In this document: positions 1 through 12,564 of the stretch, one piece after another | Numbering within the stretch: position 1 is the stretch's first letter | Layout of the letters: each line of letters starts with the position of its first letter | Assembly: GCA_030159075.1 (NCBI GenBank) | Contig: BROG01000239.1 | Coordinates: 399,001 to 463,000, forward strand | Length of the DNA: 64,000 nucleotides | From: Atrina japonica | Lineage: Eukaryota > Mollusca > Bivalvia > Pterioida > Pinnidae | Direction of reading: 5' to 3' | The notes under the pieces: model-generated | Seen by the model: the letters and a program-made list of their open reading frames with translations, nothing else | Told to the model about the DNA's origin: nothing | The model's database searches: none | Translations under genes and position numbers: made by a program

Positions 1-2852
1 CATTCAAACACTTGAGTGAGGTGATTTTGATGACTTCAAGATATGACGCTTTAACATTTTACACCAAGATGGTCGCCGATAAACTTCTGGTTTCGGGTCA
101 AATGCGACTGGTCATCGGCTTATAGTCATTACAATGTTTGTTTTGATAGATTCTCTAGATGTGAAGCAGCGATTAACTGTATCTTAGACAAAAATCTAAG
201 TATGATACATGCATTGTCTAAAAGACCTACAAAACCGATTCATCTAGAGATAACATTGTTCCGTCCAAACTTTGGCATCCATTTTTACGGTCATTCACCA
301 AGCGTCAAGATATACCTCAGTAGTTTTCAGAATAGTGTTATGTCGCCGAAATCGACAGATAACGAATCAGAGAATAGATTTATATTTTAATTAAATAGAA
401 TATGATTTCAATCTATTGGCATTAAAAATATCTGTGAACCTAACAAAGTGTGTGTGATGGAACCCTTAATGCATTCTATCTTAATTGCATATATAGCCCT
501 ACAAGTTATAAATTACAGTAATTGTGACGTCATTGTACATATACCCTTGGGTGTGGACAGGTAATTTGTGGCTTGGCAAAAGGTAGATGCGCCTGCCCAG
601 GGTAGGGAATATGTCCTTCTTTATCATCGTTATTACAAAATAATGAGAAGAAAGACATGTCAATGTGTTGTCTTTGCCACGTGCAGTATGCGTTTTCTTA
701 CCAAATTTGTTAAGTTCGCTTTAGCATAAAATGTTTACTCTGTCAAAAAACAATTATATTTTATATTACTAACATTTTACAAACATTTTATTTGTCATTT
801 TTCATTTGTGGTATAGCTATTCCGAGAAAAGACTGGCACGAGATACCAGGGGTAAAGTCGAAATCGTGCTGGTTTCTTTAACGTGCAACAACTTGAAGAT
901 ATTGCATTGATTTAAGTGGCAAACATTTCGCGGCTAAATGCAGGTGTGATGAGCATTTCAGTGAGTTAAGGAACTGTCTCAATACGCAAAAGTACACACG
1001 CACGCACAAACAATTTTATTGTTTATTGTATACTGATAACGGAGTATGTCATTACCTAACCTCTTTTAAAAGAGTCTGCAAGAAAACCATGCAATAGGGT
1101 CCAAAAGCAATGTTTTTATATTGAGCTGAGATTTTGCATACAAGATATCTTCATGACAATTACTCTCTCTGCAATGTATATTTTAAAGATATTCAACGGG
1201 AGTCTCTGTATAGAGCGCCACCTATATACAGTCATTTATGGTTAAAATGCACCTGAAAATTAGGCAATCTCACCAGTTTCAGCTGTAAAATATCAGTGTT
1301 TAACATTACGGTACAGTTTTATTGGTAAGATAATGATGTAAACTATATTTTAACTGTCAATATATGTTAATACCCGAATTAATTTTCCCTACATTTACTC
1401 ATACCTGTTCAAATGTCCATAGTTTTGGCAAATTGCCAAAATGGTGAAATTTACCATTTTTTATTGTAAGCCTTCTAAAGTGGGGGAAATATTTCTTTCT
1501 TAAACCATGGTTATATATCTTCAAAATATAAAAAATCTCATTTTGGCAAATAATAATAGCACTTGATGTAAATACACCAAATTTGATTTGGGAATAGTGG
1601 TTTTGCAGCTGTTCCTTGATATAAGGACGCTCGCTGCTCAGTTTAAAAATAACAAGCTTTTAATAACAAAGACCTATATAATTTACTAAGGGATTAATAA
1701 AGGAAGTCAAATAGAGAAAGAGAGAAAAAAATATAGGTCTGTGCACTTCTTTTTTAGCATTCAGCTATTGAAAATTTGTTACTAAAGACTGTTACTAAAA
1801 ATAGACATGATGCAACAAAGATTAAAATGTGTCCTATATATAAAAGTTTTCAAAAATATAAATCGATTTCAAAAGTTCCGACATGCCATTTGAATTATTT
1901 TTTCTGTTTTGCATGGTTTTCTGTCAGACTGGCTCTTAATTATCAAAATGATATTTTTTCACAAAAAATGCACGATCTAAGAGTAAACTGTGTCCGTGTA
2001 TATATGTGTGCTCAAATATTTCTTCTTTTTTTTGTATTATACAAATAATTTTTTGCTAATAGCAACTAAGTTCCAATTACATTATAAAAACCAATTACTC
2101 ACGAAATAATGATATTTATTATTTTCTAATTTTGTAAATGATATGACGACAAGGAACGACGAAACAGAAATCCCAACATTCCCCCTTAATGTTTCAATTA
2201 AGAGACATCGTTAGCCGTAGTCCATTAGTTGTTCAATAAATCTAGTCTTTTTGCATCGCAGTTTTATATACAGACACTGTATTTTGTTTCCATAATGTAT
2301 TATTTAATTCTGATCAGCTGTTTCGTAATTATCGCAAATATCTTAATTCATCTTATGATATTTGTGAGCGTTTCAATATCAGTTCCAACTGTCCGTAATC
2401 AGCTTCGTGTACTGAGAAATAACTACTAAAAACCTAGATATGTTCGCCGTCGTTTAATTTTCGCGTTTACATGAGATCGAATTTAAGATAAACGCAAAAA
2501 CTTCAAGCTAATTAATTGATGCACGGATATACAAACTATTTTTGGACTATGTTGATTTAGGGCGAATTCAAATCGAGCTGAATATGTTTTCGTTTGCAAA
2601 CGGGGCGAAAATGTCCAGGTATACAGTTCTTCACACGAGAACGATATGAAGTGCAGTTTTAACATTTCTAAGCTATATGTTGTCATGTCATTCGGTGCGC
2701 AAAGTACAGCAATATATGTAATAGTCACAAGGAGTTTGAATCTGTTTAGACAACAGGGCCAAAGAGCTTCAAATAATTGTGGCCCTGCAAAAAAAAAACC
2801 AAAGACCCAGCAGGCGATTTAGTTGTTCTAGAGTCAAACTCCTAGAAGTAAA
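1..2852. other. Unassigned AT-rich sequence
   Basis: I see no gene or recognisable mobile element. Open frames at 202-390, 1776-2048 and 2229-2429 (plus) and 2483-2728 (minus) have low-complexity or unrecognised translations and no family motif. Two adjacent short hairpins lie at 1423-1441 (TTTTGGCAA, one-base loop, TTGCCAAAA) and 1439-1459 (AAATGGT/ACCATTT). Confidence 0.6.
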
Positions 2853-3320
2853 TTTACAATCTCTTACTCAGTCTTGTCGGTCCAATTTCTTACACAGTGT
2901 TGTCAGTCCAATCTCTTACACAGTGTTGTCGGTCCAATCTCTTACTCAGTGTTGTCGGTCCAATCTCTTACGCAGTGTTGTCGGTTCAATCTCTTACACG
3001 GTGTTGTCGGTCCAATCTTTTACACAGTGTTGTCGGTCCAATCTCTTACGCAGTGTTGTCGGTCCAATCTCTTACACAGTGTTGTCGGTCCAATCTCTTA
3101 CGCAGTGTTGTCGGTCCAATCTCTCACACAGTGTTGTCGGTCCAATCTCTTACTCAGTGTTGTCGGTACAATCTCTTACGCAGTGTTGTCGGTACAATCT
3201 CTTACGCAGTGTTGTCGGTCCAATCTCTTACTCAGTGTTGTCAGTCCAATCTCTTACGCAGTGTTTTCGGTCCAATCCCTTACACAGTGTTGTCGGTCCA
3301 ATCTCTTACACAGTGTTGTC
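2853..3320. repeat. 26-bp minisatellite, 17 clean copies plus one diverged
   Basis: Seventeen consecutive units of exactly 26 bp occupy 2879-3320, with no indels. Each has the frame GGTCCAATCTCTTAC then N-CAGTGTTGTC; differences are single substitutions, mainly the base after CTTAC (A, C-preceding G, or T variants: ACAG, GCAG, TCAG). One diverged unit precedes them at 2853-2878. Because 26 is not a multiple of 3 and the unit has no stop in any forward frame, all three plus frames stay open. The three overlapping frames here (2779-3339, 2874-3374, 2897-3457) are therefore shadows, each reading a 26-residue Ser/Leu/Val/Gln/Cys repeat. I do not regard any of them as a protein gene. Confidence 0.93.
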
Positions 3321-3363
3321 AATTTCTCAAGATTCTTGAAAAAAAATGTAAAACGATATTTAA

Positions 3364-3711
3364 AGGGTCATTAACTGTGTTTTTTGAAATCATTTTTCTT
3401 CCTTTTTACTATTTAGATTGGTATATAATAGATATACACAGGCATGAAAAATCTTAAATCCTATTTATTTTGTGAAAATTGCTTCCTAAACCCAGGTTTA
3501 GCAATCTTTCACTTCCAATTGATTTACTCAACCTTACTATTGGTATATGAATTTCACGCTTGACCTGACCTTATTTTCACAGAATATATAGGAATATATG
3601 GTTTTTACTAAATGTGTATAGCTCTTATTTGTTTTTGTACATCAAGTACAAGTAGTAAAAGTATATAAAAAATACTAACTAATATTTTCGGTAAACACAG
3701 CTAATGACCCT
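3364..3711 (+). mobile_element. MITE-T copy 1 (348 bp, TTAA-flanked)
   Basis: This is a full-length non-autonomous DNA element. It begins AGGGTCATTAACTGTGTTTT and ends with the inverted sequence AAACACAGCTAATGACCCT. It is preceded by TTAA (3360-3363) and followed by TCAA, a one-base variant. The interior is shared with the copies at 19187, 26293 and 31705, including the stretches CTTACTATT, ATAGCTCTTATT and GTAGTAAAAGTA. It encodes nothing. TTAA duplication with AGGG-type ends fits Kolobok/T2-like or piggyBac-like MITEs; the superfamily is inference. It starts 43 bp after the minisatellite ends. Confidence 0.85.
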
Positions 3712-3763
3712 TCAAAGTTGTTCTTTATAATCCATTTTCCTTTTGCATATATCTTCAATTTTT

Positions 3764-3992
3764 ACATAGAATGGCGAAAATACTTTTTTTTAAACAGTTA
3801 TAAATTCAGGGACAAATTATTGAGAAAATTTTTCTTTATTTTGAGTCACATGGTTTTTATGTATTCATTCTGTTTGTTACATGACCACGTGTGTGTTCTG
3901 GGACTGCTTTTAGACGTTGAGAGAGATTAATTGAGAGTGAAAGGACCGACAACTCTGTTTAAGAGATTGGTAAATTCTGTGGTGCGGAAACA
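3764..3992 (+). repeat. R2 interspersed repeat copy 1
   Basis: It shares a colinear string of blocks with 48553-48768 and 50026-50202: ACATAGAAT, GGCGAAAATACTTT, CATGACCACGTGT, GGGACTGCTTTTAGACGTTG, and AAGGACCGACAACTCTGT followed by AAGAGATTG. No coding potential or terminal repeats were found, so the class is unknown. It is probably a dispersed non-autonomous element. Confidence 0.75.
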
Positions 3993-4389
3993 GGATAGCA
4001 AAATTGGGGATCTGTTTACAAAAGACCTAAACAACTGCAAAAACGTTGCTATGTTTGAAAATAAACCATTTTCGAGTTCTTACATAATAGGTTTTTGGAT
4101 CCGGATTTTTCTTTCGCCGCCTCAACTTTGTTGCCTTAGCTATTTCGGGTATGTGTTTTTGCGTCGTCCAAGAAATAAAATGCTCGATTTCATACCATAA
4201 ATAAAAATGTCACAATATTCCATGTTTGGTATAGAGTTCAGACGTTGACATAAATACACTTGTGACAATATTTGCCCTTCTGATATAACTGCATTTTATA
4301 TTTTCTTGATCACTGTAAAGACACAAACCGGAAATCGCTGGTGCTAACAAAATTGAATCGGCGTACGAAAAATCTGTAACCAAATATGG
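3993..4389. other. Unassigned sequence between R2 and SINE-A
   Basis: The open frame at 3931-4200 (89 codons) runs out of the R2 repeat and has no recognisable motif. I see no other feature. Confidence 0.5.
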
Positions 4390-4396
4390 ATTACGT

Positions 4397-4672
4397 TGTT
4401 TGTTTATTGTTGTTTAACATCCCACTCAAATATCTTATAGGAGATTCATATGGTCACCAAATGCCGGTGAAGGGCTTCAAATTTGGGCCTATGCTTTGCA
4501 CTTACGACCATTGAGCAGTGAGGATTCTTTAACGTACCGACACCTACTGTGACACGGAACCTCGGTTTTTACTGTTTTATCCGAAGGACAGGAAACCAAC
4601 CTGCCGACGACTGGACTCGAACTCACGATCAAGAGTCGAGCGCGCTACCGACTGAGCCAGGCCGGCTCACGA
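4397..4672 (-). mobile_element. SINE-A copy 1 (long subfamily)
   Basis: This is a tRNA-derived SINE read on the minus strand. The head begins GCCGGCCTGGCTCAGTCGG (Pol III A box) and carries the B box GAGTTCGAGTCC. The anticodon region CTCTTGATC resembles a tRNA-Lys(CTT)-type source. The body has conserved blocks CTGCTCAATGG, GTAAGTGC and CGGCATTTGGTGAC. The tail is GTTAAACAACAATAAACAAA. A 7-bp direct repeat ATTACGT flanks it (4390-4396 and 4673-4679), a likely target-site duplication. It retains about 20 bp (GTGTCGGTACGTTAAAG) that copies at 47.15 and 60.37 kb lack. Confidence 0.9.
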
Positions 4673-4848
4673 ATTACGTAAGAACTCGCAAATGGTCTAT
4701 CAAATAGTATTACAGATATTTGATATCATTTAGCCCAACTAAATTCCTTGGGCTTACAGTCCGGTACATCACTGTCAATGGTTATCATTCCTTTATCTCT
4801 TTCGGTATAACCCCTAGTAAATTAAAAAAATGTGAAAACATGATATTT

Positions 4849-6044
<1,196 letters not shown>

Positions 6045-6272
6045 GGTGTATTATGCCACACTCAACAATTTTTCGGTTATATGTGGCGGTCAGTTTTTTA
6101 ATGGTGGAGGTGAGAACCTGGTTACAGTGTACCCGGGAAGCGACCATCGGCCTTTCACAAATAAACTGGCAGACTTTCTCACATACATCAGCGTAGATTC
6201 CGGCGGGACTCGAACCTGCGCTGACCAGAAGTGAGAGACTTCTTAGTTCAAACGACTCGGTGACGGAGGCCC
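6045..6272 (-). mobile_element. SINE-B copy 1
   Basis: On the minus strand this reads as a tRNA-derived SINE. It has a head with CACCGAGTCGTT (A-box region), the B box AGGTTCGAGTCCCGCC, a body with CTGCCAGTTTA and TTCCCGGGTACACTGTAACC, the block CTCCACCATTAAAAA, and a tail AAATTGTTGAGTGTGGC. This tail is what I recall from molluscan SINEs, which is memory only. Open frames on both strands here are read-throughs. It abuts an R1 fragment at 6290. Confidence 0.85.
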
Positions 6273-6289
6273 CGGCATACAAGAGGGCC

Positions 6290-6392
6290 TCCTGATCTTT
6301 CAGAGGTCCGTGTGTCCAATTTCACCTGATTTGTATATTGTCTCATAAAGATTCTCTCGGTTAATACTTTGGTATATGTGGTTTTTATATAA
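6290..6392 (-). repeat. R1 interspersed repeat fragment
   Basis: The minus strand reads ACCAAAGTATTAA, then GAGACAATATACAAATC, GGTGAAATTGGACA and CACGGACCTCTG. This is colinear with R1 copies at 25.8, 28.8, 47.0, 54.7 and 58.6 kb. The core GTGGGATCAGGTGCCATGGA is missing here because the fragment ends just before it. Confidence 0.75.
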
Positions 6393-6479
6393 TAGAGATA
6401 GAGAGTGGGGCAAACGGAAAGTCGGGTGAAAGGAATACAGAAGATCGAATGGCGGAGAGATTGATACCTACAGTTGGAA

Positions 6480-6520
6480 ACACACACACACACACACACA
6501 CAGACACATATATATATATA
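6480..6520. repeat. (CA)n/(TA)n microsatellite
   Basis: About 11 CA units are followed by GACACA and a short TA run. Confidence 0.9.
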
Positions 6521-6610
6521 TTCGGTACCGGGTAATAATCTTATACTCAAGTAATATTTGGCACTGATAACACCATTTGAAATTCAAAAGTTAAGATAGT
6601 CATATTTTCA

Positions 6611-6750
6611 CAGTGGTTACTCTTAGACGGATTTGGCTATGCATTTAGATTTATTATTTGGCCTTGTGTTATACCACGTTCCCTTTAGAAAATCTATTTA
6701 AAATTGAAGTCTAATTGACAGAAACGATCGTCTTGAGCATTATAACTTTG
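6611..6750 (+). repeat. R4 short dispersed repeat segments
   Basis: Two blocks recur elsewhere. GTGGTTACTC-TAGACGGAT and TTGGCCTTGTGT (6611-6676) match 25712-25764. GAAGTCTAATTGA followed by ATTATAACTTTG (6703-6750) matches 22681-22742. They look like pieces of one or two old elements; no ends are defined. Confidence 0.5.
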
Positions 6751-7306
6751 GTATTATGTTTATTATTATATATATATCAGTATCTTGCTCAGCGACGGAA
6801 TGGAGGAATCATGTTGAACATTTGCTTTTGTTGTATTTTCATGAAGACCATTTCTTTGTTCTTGTTTATAATAGACAAACTCACTCGACTGCACAACCAT
6901 GGTAGCACCTTAAAGATATGAAAAAGTGTATAAAACGTGGAAAGCGGAACAATTTGTAATTACTTTTTTCTTTCATATGGCACACCAAATGATTTTAAGT
7001 CCTGGGCCACACAACACGAAGTCACACTGACAAAATGAATTTCCAAACAATATCAATAGCGAAAGAGATTAGCAACGATACACGTCGTTTGTAAGTACAA
7101 AAAGGTTATATATGATAACATTCCAGGTTGAATACTTTCCTTTACAAACGATCGTGTTTTCGTGTACGCAGATTTAACCCACTACGCTTCGTAAAATTAA
7201 CTGTTAGAATCTTATTTAGATCCAAATTCAATAACAAAATATTGGGAATAATTTAGGCGCAGCAATGTACATTAACACCAGCATATAAAAACAAAAACTC
7301 GTGTCC
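6751..7306. other. Unassigned sequence
   Basis: No gene or repeat recognised. Confidence 0.5.
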
Positions 7307-7583
7307 AGTGGTGGTGGGTTGGGTTTCCATTGAAAGGTTCTAGGTTTAAATCTTGATCGGAGTCAGATCGGTCATGTTGTAACGAGATGGTGTTGGTTTT
7401 GCAGATAGACAGTTGGCTTCTATCGATGGGGGTCGAGAATTATATGAAGGCAATCAACTTTATTAGATGTCTGCCGACGACCCCTTCTCTTGGGAAAATT
7501 AATACCTTCGTCACTATGCATCATCAGTCCGCTTGTACTTTATGCTGTTCTCTTTAAATGAATAAATAGATAAATAAATAAAG
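7307..7583 (+). mobile_element. Putative SINE-C (degenerate)
   Basis: A B-box-like AGGTTTAAATCTTGATC sits near the left end. It is followed by a body (AATCAACTTTATTAGATGTC, GTCACTATGCA, CATCAGTCC, CTTGTACTTTATGCTG) and an AAAT-type tail (ATAAATAGATAAATAAATAA). The body resembles a mollusc SINE I recall, not verified. No convincing A box or target duplication was found. A partly inverted copy of the 7395-7440 segment (ATTCTC...CCCATTGATAGAA) lies at about 7629-7680. Confidence 0.5.
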
Positions 7584-8334
7584 GGGTCACCGGCAAAAAT
7601 CTAAGTTGAATACCTTCCCCTATACAATACGTGATTCTCAACTCCCATTGATAGAAACAAGTGTCTGTGGTTTTGCAAGGTCTTTCACGTTAAAAGTCGT
7701 TACTTGCATGCAAAAAGTATGGGTTTTTTCACGTATAATATGCAAGCGCAGCCAGATCTAAATAGTAGACATGTTCCATCTCGAGTTAAGTCCAATAATT
7801 GCAGCGCCCTCTTCCAGTGTGTACTGTAGGCTTCAAAAAGTTTACTACCGGTACCAGAATTCCTAGAAACATGGCTGCCGTAAATGTCTAATCTGATTGG
7901 TTGAATTATACACCTGGTTGAGTACAATGGGTTTATTGACAGATCGATTCCGTAACGAACGCATTATATAGTAACAGACTAGATATGACTAACATCTTAA
8001 TTTTCCAATAAAACAATGCCAAATACACCTTACCTTTAATTTGGCAACAATTTTAGCATGATTTTAAGCGAGTGAAGCGAGAACTTTATGGTAAGGGGAT
8101 AGAATGTGCGCTACACATGCACTGGATCAAAAACACTGTCTGCATCAATGTATTTCACATGGTTTTCATCACCCGATGCATCTAATCTTACATTAACGTT
8201 ACAATGACAAAGCTGCACTCGCATCAAGGCAATGCCTTAGTTCATATTATGACTTTTTATATGCAACTCGTATGTTTTTGCACGGAATGGGTCTTCACGT
8301 TTGTTAATCACGTCTGCGAGACTTTTGGCTTTCA
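7584..8334. other. Unassigned sequence
   Basis: Apart from the possible inverted SINE-C scrap at 7629-7680, I see nothing. The frames at 7700-7927 (minus) and 8204-8488 (plus) are unrecognised; the latter runs into the 80-bp array. Confidence 0.45.
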
Positions 8335-8685
8335 TAGTGAGTGTCGGTATCTATATGCCGATTGCCGGGTACTGACAGTGACATGTTTAGCAGTAGAAAG
8401 TACATTTTTGTTCAGAAGGAGAGTGACGGCATCTTTCCGACAGCCGGATACCGAAAATGACAAATTTAAGTTTACAGCTTCTCAGTAGCCGAGTGTCGGC
8501 ATCTTTCCAACAGATAAATCCTGACATTGACAATGTCTAGTAGTGTAAAGATTGCATATTTCGGCAGTCAAGTGTTGGCATCTTTCCGAAAGCCGGGAAC
8601 ACACTGCCACATGCTGTGCAGTGAAAAGTTAACATCTACACCGGTAGCCGAGTATCGGCACCTTTCGGTAGCCTTGCTTTAAGCT
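8335..8685 (+). repeat. Degenerate ~80-bp tandem array, about 4-5 units
   Basis: The motif GTGTCGGCATCTTTCC (variants GTGACGG, GTGTTGG, GTATCGG) recurs at 8341, 8423, 8493, 8572 and 8652. It is followed in most units by a CAGCCGG-type block, a TGACA pair and an AGTAG-AAAG block. The spacing is 82, 70, 79 and 80 bp. It is an old, diverged minisatellite. Confidence 0.75.
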
Positions 8686-10542
8686 GTTAATTGATCTGGT
8701 CTAAGCAACTCGATTATCATTCTACACCGACGGTAGCTTTGTATATCGCCGTGATACCTTTACAGGTGGATATAGAGAAGGATGGAGAGCTCTAGCATAA
8801 AATTCATTTCCGGCTTTGGTATATTTAGAACGAGTACACAACTACGTATTTACAAAAATTGAAAATAAATAAATGACATAAATGTTAACCAGGTTAGATA
8901 GGCGGTATAAAAAGAGTCCAAATATATAGAGGATGGTCAGAGAGAGAGAGAGAGAGATCTACTGACACAACATGCTGTGATTTTAATTTCTACTGACACA
9001 TCGATAAACTAGCTGGTGATTCTTTTCACGAGCGACAACTAAATTCAATATAATCTCAATATAGATCCGCCGATTTTACATATTCCCCGAGACTAGAATT
9101 GCCGTACATAATCATTCCCGTGCACTTGCACTGTGATAATATCTAAAGTATCGTCTACTCACTTGATTCTAGAAGTTTAATGATGTCAGGTTTTTATGTT
9201 TTGAGACGAGCTCAATAGATATCATTTCAAAAACATCGCATTGATAATATTCAGCACTGCAAAGTAATGACGTCACACTGCTTTGTGTAAAATGAACGAT
9301 ACAAAATTGATTAAAACTAATATAATGATTTTGAAGCGATAAATAAAGGGGAAGCGGTATATATAATGTATTTTGTAAAATATATAAAAAGGACATTTCC
9401 GCAGTGAGAATGCAGTTTAAAATCAAATATAAATCTCTTTTGTGTATTGTTAATCTGTTGCCATGATCAAACCTCCCACCCAGAGACTGGTCTTTTTTCA
9501 CGACAAATTATACGTTACACATTACAGAACCTGTCTTATTCATACATGTAAACTTTAAGCCGTATCTTAATCTACCTAAGCGGTTATTAAAACAGAGGCA
9601 ATTGATACACTATTATCCAGTTAAAATGACAATATTTATACATCTTATTTCATCAATTTGATAAAAGGGGTAATATTTGACTAATGTGTTTTATATTGAT
9701 TCATATTAAAAGAAATTGGATAAAAAGACGCTTCTCAGACGCAAAATAGTCCTAATTTGAGCTACAAAGAAAGGAATTTGTATGGCACTATTTTCCGGGT
9801 ATTGTTTAGCTTTTCAGATGAGAATTAATCGACCGCACGCGGCGGTCTGTTGATGGCGGACTGTTGGACTCGTGAGTGGGATGTCAAGGGTTCAGTTCCC
9901 GCATCATTCAATATCATCGCTTTTTTATGCACCAGAAATTAACAAATTTCTTTTCTTATGTTCAACTTTTTATAACGTATCGATATCTTTTCTAACAATT
10001 GATAAAAAAGCGGCAAGGGATTTAAATCATTCACACAATTTGCTAGTCTATAGCCGTACATCAGATGTAAGCTTGTTAACAATTCTACACGCAAATTGAC
10101 GTGCAAAAAAATGTTCATCTTTCATTTGATGCATTGAAAAGTCAACAAGAAATAGGCCACCGCGTTGACCAAACTGTTATTAAAGTATATGAAATCGTTT
10201 CACATTTACAAAGAAGGCTTGCATTACATTATTCAAACTGGTTTCGTATAAACTGTTAAATGTTGAGATTTATGATCTTTATACGGCTGTAAATTTTGTT
10301 ATGTTCTTTTAAGGGTGATGTACGCGAGTTTTATTGGGTATTTAATACGTAACAATTATTAAATACTATTTTGAACATAGCATGCATGCTTCAAATCGTG
10401 CACCGTTGTTTGATAAATGTATACCAAGTTTGGACAGGTACAAACTTAGTCTGCACGTGCCATCCACGAGATCGATTCACTGAAGCGACTTTTATGTCTC
10501 ATCTGAAAGAATTTTTAAAATGTTTCTTTTGTATAAGTTTGA
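8686..10542. other. Unassigned AT-rich sequence with a short GA tract
   Basis: A (GA)9 tract lies at about 8939-8956. A B-box-like GGGTTCAGTTCCCGC at about 9889-9904, following GACTCGTGAGTGGGATGTC, hints at an old tRNA-derived scrap but lacks a body. The 110-codon minus frame at 9169-9501 is unrecognised. Confidence 0.45.
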
Positions 10543-10722
10543 ACGAAAGCCGAGTCGTTAGAACACCGCGCTTCAAACCATACTGTCCCTCATCTCTTGT
10601 TATCGCGGGTTCGAGTCCCACTGGAAAGTGTTTGTCAGTTTACTTACAGAAGACAGGTTGTCTCTTCGCGAGTACATTGTAACCGAGTTCCCTGCTCCAC
10701 CATTAAAAATTGCCGCCATTAA
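10543..10722 (+). mobile_element. SINE-B copy 2
   Basis: The head has GCCGAGTCGTTAGAACA (A-box region) and the B box GCGGGTTCGAGTCCCACTGG. The body reads CAGTTTACTTACAGAAG and GAGTACATTGTAACCGAG, then CTCCACCATTAAAAA and GCCGCCATT. The tail after the CC-rich block is lost. It is colinear with copy 1 in reverse. Confidence 0.85.
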
Positions 10723-11126
10723 GGTTGGTTTTTTTAAATGGGGTAAATTCACTGTTTGTCTTGTATTTTCGATGGCTCAAACCACTCGTCACAGAGACCC
10801 CTATAACATGGATATTCTATGTATAACACTCTGGGTAATGACATTTATATAGAAGCAGATCCCCTAGTTTGAATCATTTTGGGTAGAATATGTTTTAAAG
10901 AAAGTATGATGTTTTAAGAATAGGTCTATTTCAAGATTTCCATTACGTCACGGTTTGTCATATCAGTATGCAGTTTCACAGATATATGTGACCTGCATCA
11001 TTTCCGGTTAAGTCATTAATCGTTCAGACGACAAGAAATATGGATTACATACGGAAGGAAGAGTCAGATTTGAAAAGCAGTCACATGAAAAACATGACAC
11101 TTGTCATTTCTACAAGGAAGAATGTT

Positions 11127-11191
<65 letters not shown>

Positions 11192-11979
11192 AACTGAAAC
11201 AAGATGGAATTGAATGCCATCAATCTAAACATTACGAAACCGGAAGTTACCTAAGGCACATTTCTGTTGATGTCACGTGGTCTGAGTACAAAGTATTCCG
11301 ACAAAACCGAACGTAATGAAACAACTAGAGGAATATGCATATGATACTCTATCAGAAAATAAACATCTAATTTGATTTAAGGTCCATTCTACTTAATGGG
11401 TATAACAATGTGCGAAGATATACGCGCTTTCTCAATTATCGCTGAAACCTTGTAGGATCTTTGGGTCATTGGTAACCTATTAATGCTTGGTAACTTGCGG
11501 ATTGTTCCGTGTTAAATACACAAATGTCTGTGACACTATAAACACACTTCATTTCATTTCAACTATAAAATTTCAGAAATAGAATTTAAGTAAACACAAT
11601 TTTAAAATCCATATTGTACATTTATTTTCTTATAGATTTATTTGTATATCTCGATATTTCAGCCACACAATACACGGCAGTGCTAATTCTAACGGTTTTA
11701 GTTCTAATATAAACACTTGTATCATCTATTCTTTTGTGTTCCGTCCCGCGATTTATGAAATATATAAATGGTCTACCATATAGATCTGATAATGGCATTT
11801 AATCTGAAGAGATATGGAATTAGTAGCCAGTCCAGCCACTCCTCATACGGCGCACACCTGCTTAAACTAGCATGTCGCACTTAGTCATTAAATGTTGTAA
11901 GTTAATTCGTGAGATGCCATAGGTACCTCCGAAGTTGGTTTGAATTGAGATGTTCATTAATATTTCTAATATACATGAA
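10723..11979. other. Unassigned sequence containing a CT microsatellite
   Basis: A pure (CT)28 tract runs 11130-11186. Nothing else is recognised. Confidence 0.5.
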
Positions 11980-12040
11980 ATAGATAGATAGATAGATAGA
12001 CAGATAGATGAAATAGATAGATAGATAGATAGATAGATAT
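11980..12040. repeat. (GATA)n microsatellite, interrupted
   Basis: GATA units span 11980-12039, with GACA and GATGAA interruptions. Confidence 0.9.
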
Positions 12041-12498
12041 GACATATCGGCAGTTGGTTAATTCAAAATAAAAAAACTGGGATTTTTCAGAGTAGTTTAC
12101 GGTTCTTCATTTAGTATCACCCATAATATCAAGTCCCTGAATCAATTCCTACCTGTGACTACATATCACATCACATTATATCGACAATATAATCCAGTAT
12201 ACCAAGTTTTAAATTATCTCTGTGTCAGTAATCATGGCATACGGTTTAACTCATTGCGAGTTGCCCATGTTCTCGACTGAGGCTCTGTAGGGTGGGGGAA
12301 ACTATAGAAAGATCGCCCAGCGACAGAGAGCAATTTAACAAGATGAGAAATAGAGGTATTAAGATGAGTATTTGCCATCACAATGTTATTATTCAGATCT
12401 GAGAGAGAAATAAGTATGCGCCGTCACGGCGAAATTTAAAATAATCAGAAAACCGCACTGATTCCTAGATTATATCGTGAACAGCTGTATGGGCTTCT

Positions 12499-12499
<1 letters not shown>

Positions 12500-12561
<62 letters not shown>
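12500..12561. repeat. (CT)31 microsatellite
   Basis: A pure dinucleotide run. The Arg-Glu repeat frame on the minus strand (12465-12650) is an artefact. Confidence 0.95.

Positions 12562-12564
<3 letters not shown>

Noticed and set aside
2853..3320. CRISPR-like array
   Set aside because: Units are contiguous with no unique spacers, and the sequence is eukaryotic.
2779..3457. Three overlapping 166-186 codon frames as repeat proteins
   Set aside because: They are the three readings of a stop-free 26-bp tandem repeat; none has a signal or unique domain.
8941..8958. GA runs as promoter GAGA elements
   Set aside because: Simple dinucleotide tracts are frequent here and no start site or gene accompanies them.
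9849..9907. tRNA gene near a B-box-like GGGTTCAGTTCCCGC
   Set aside because: No D arm or anticodon arm can be formed and the spacing is too short; at best an old SINE scrap.
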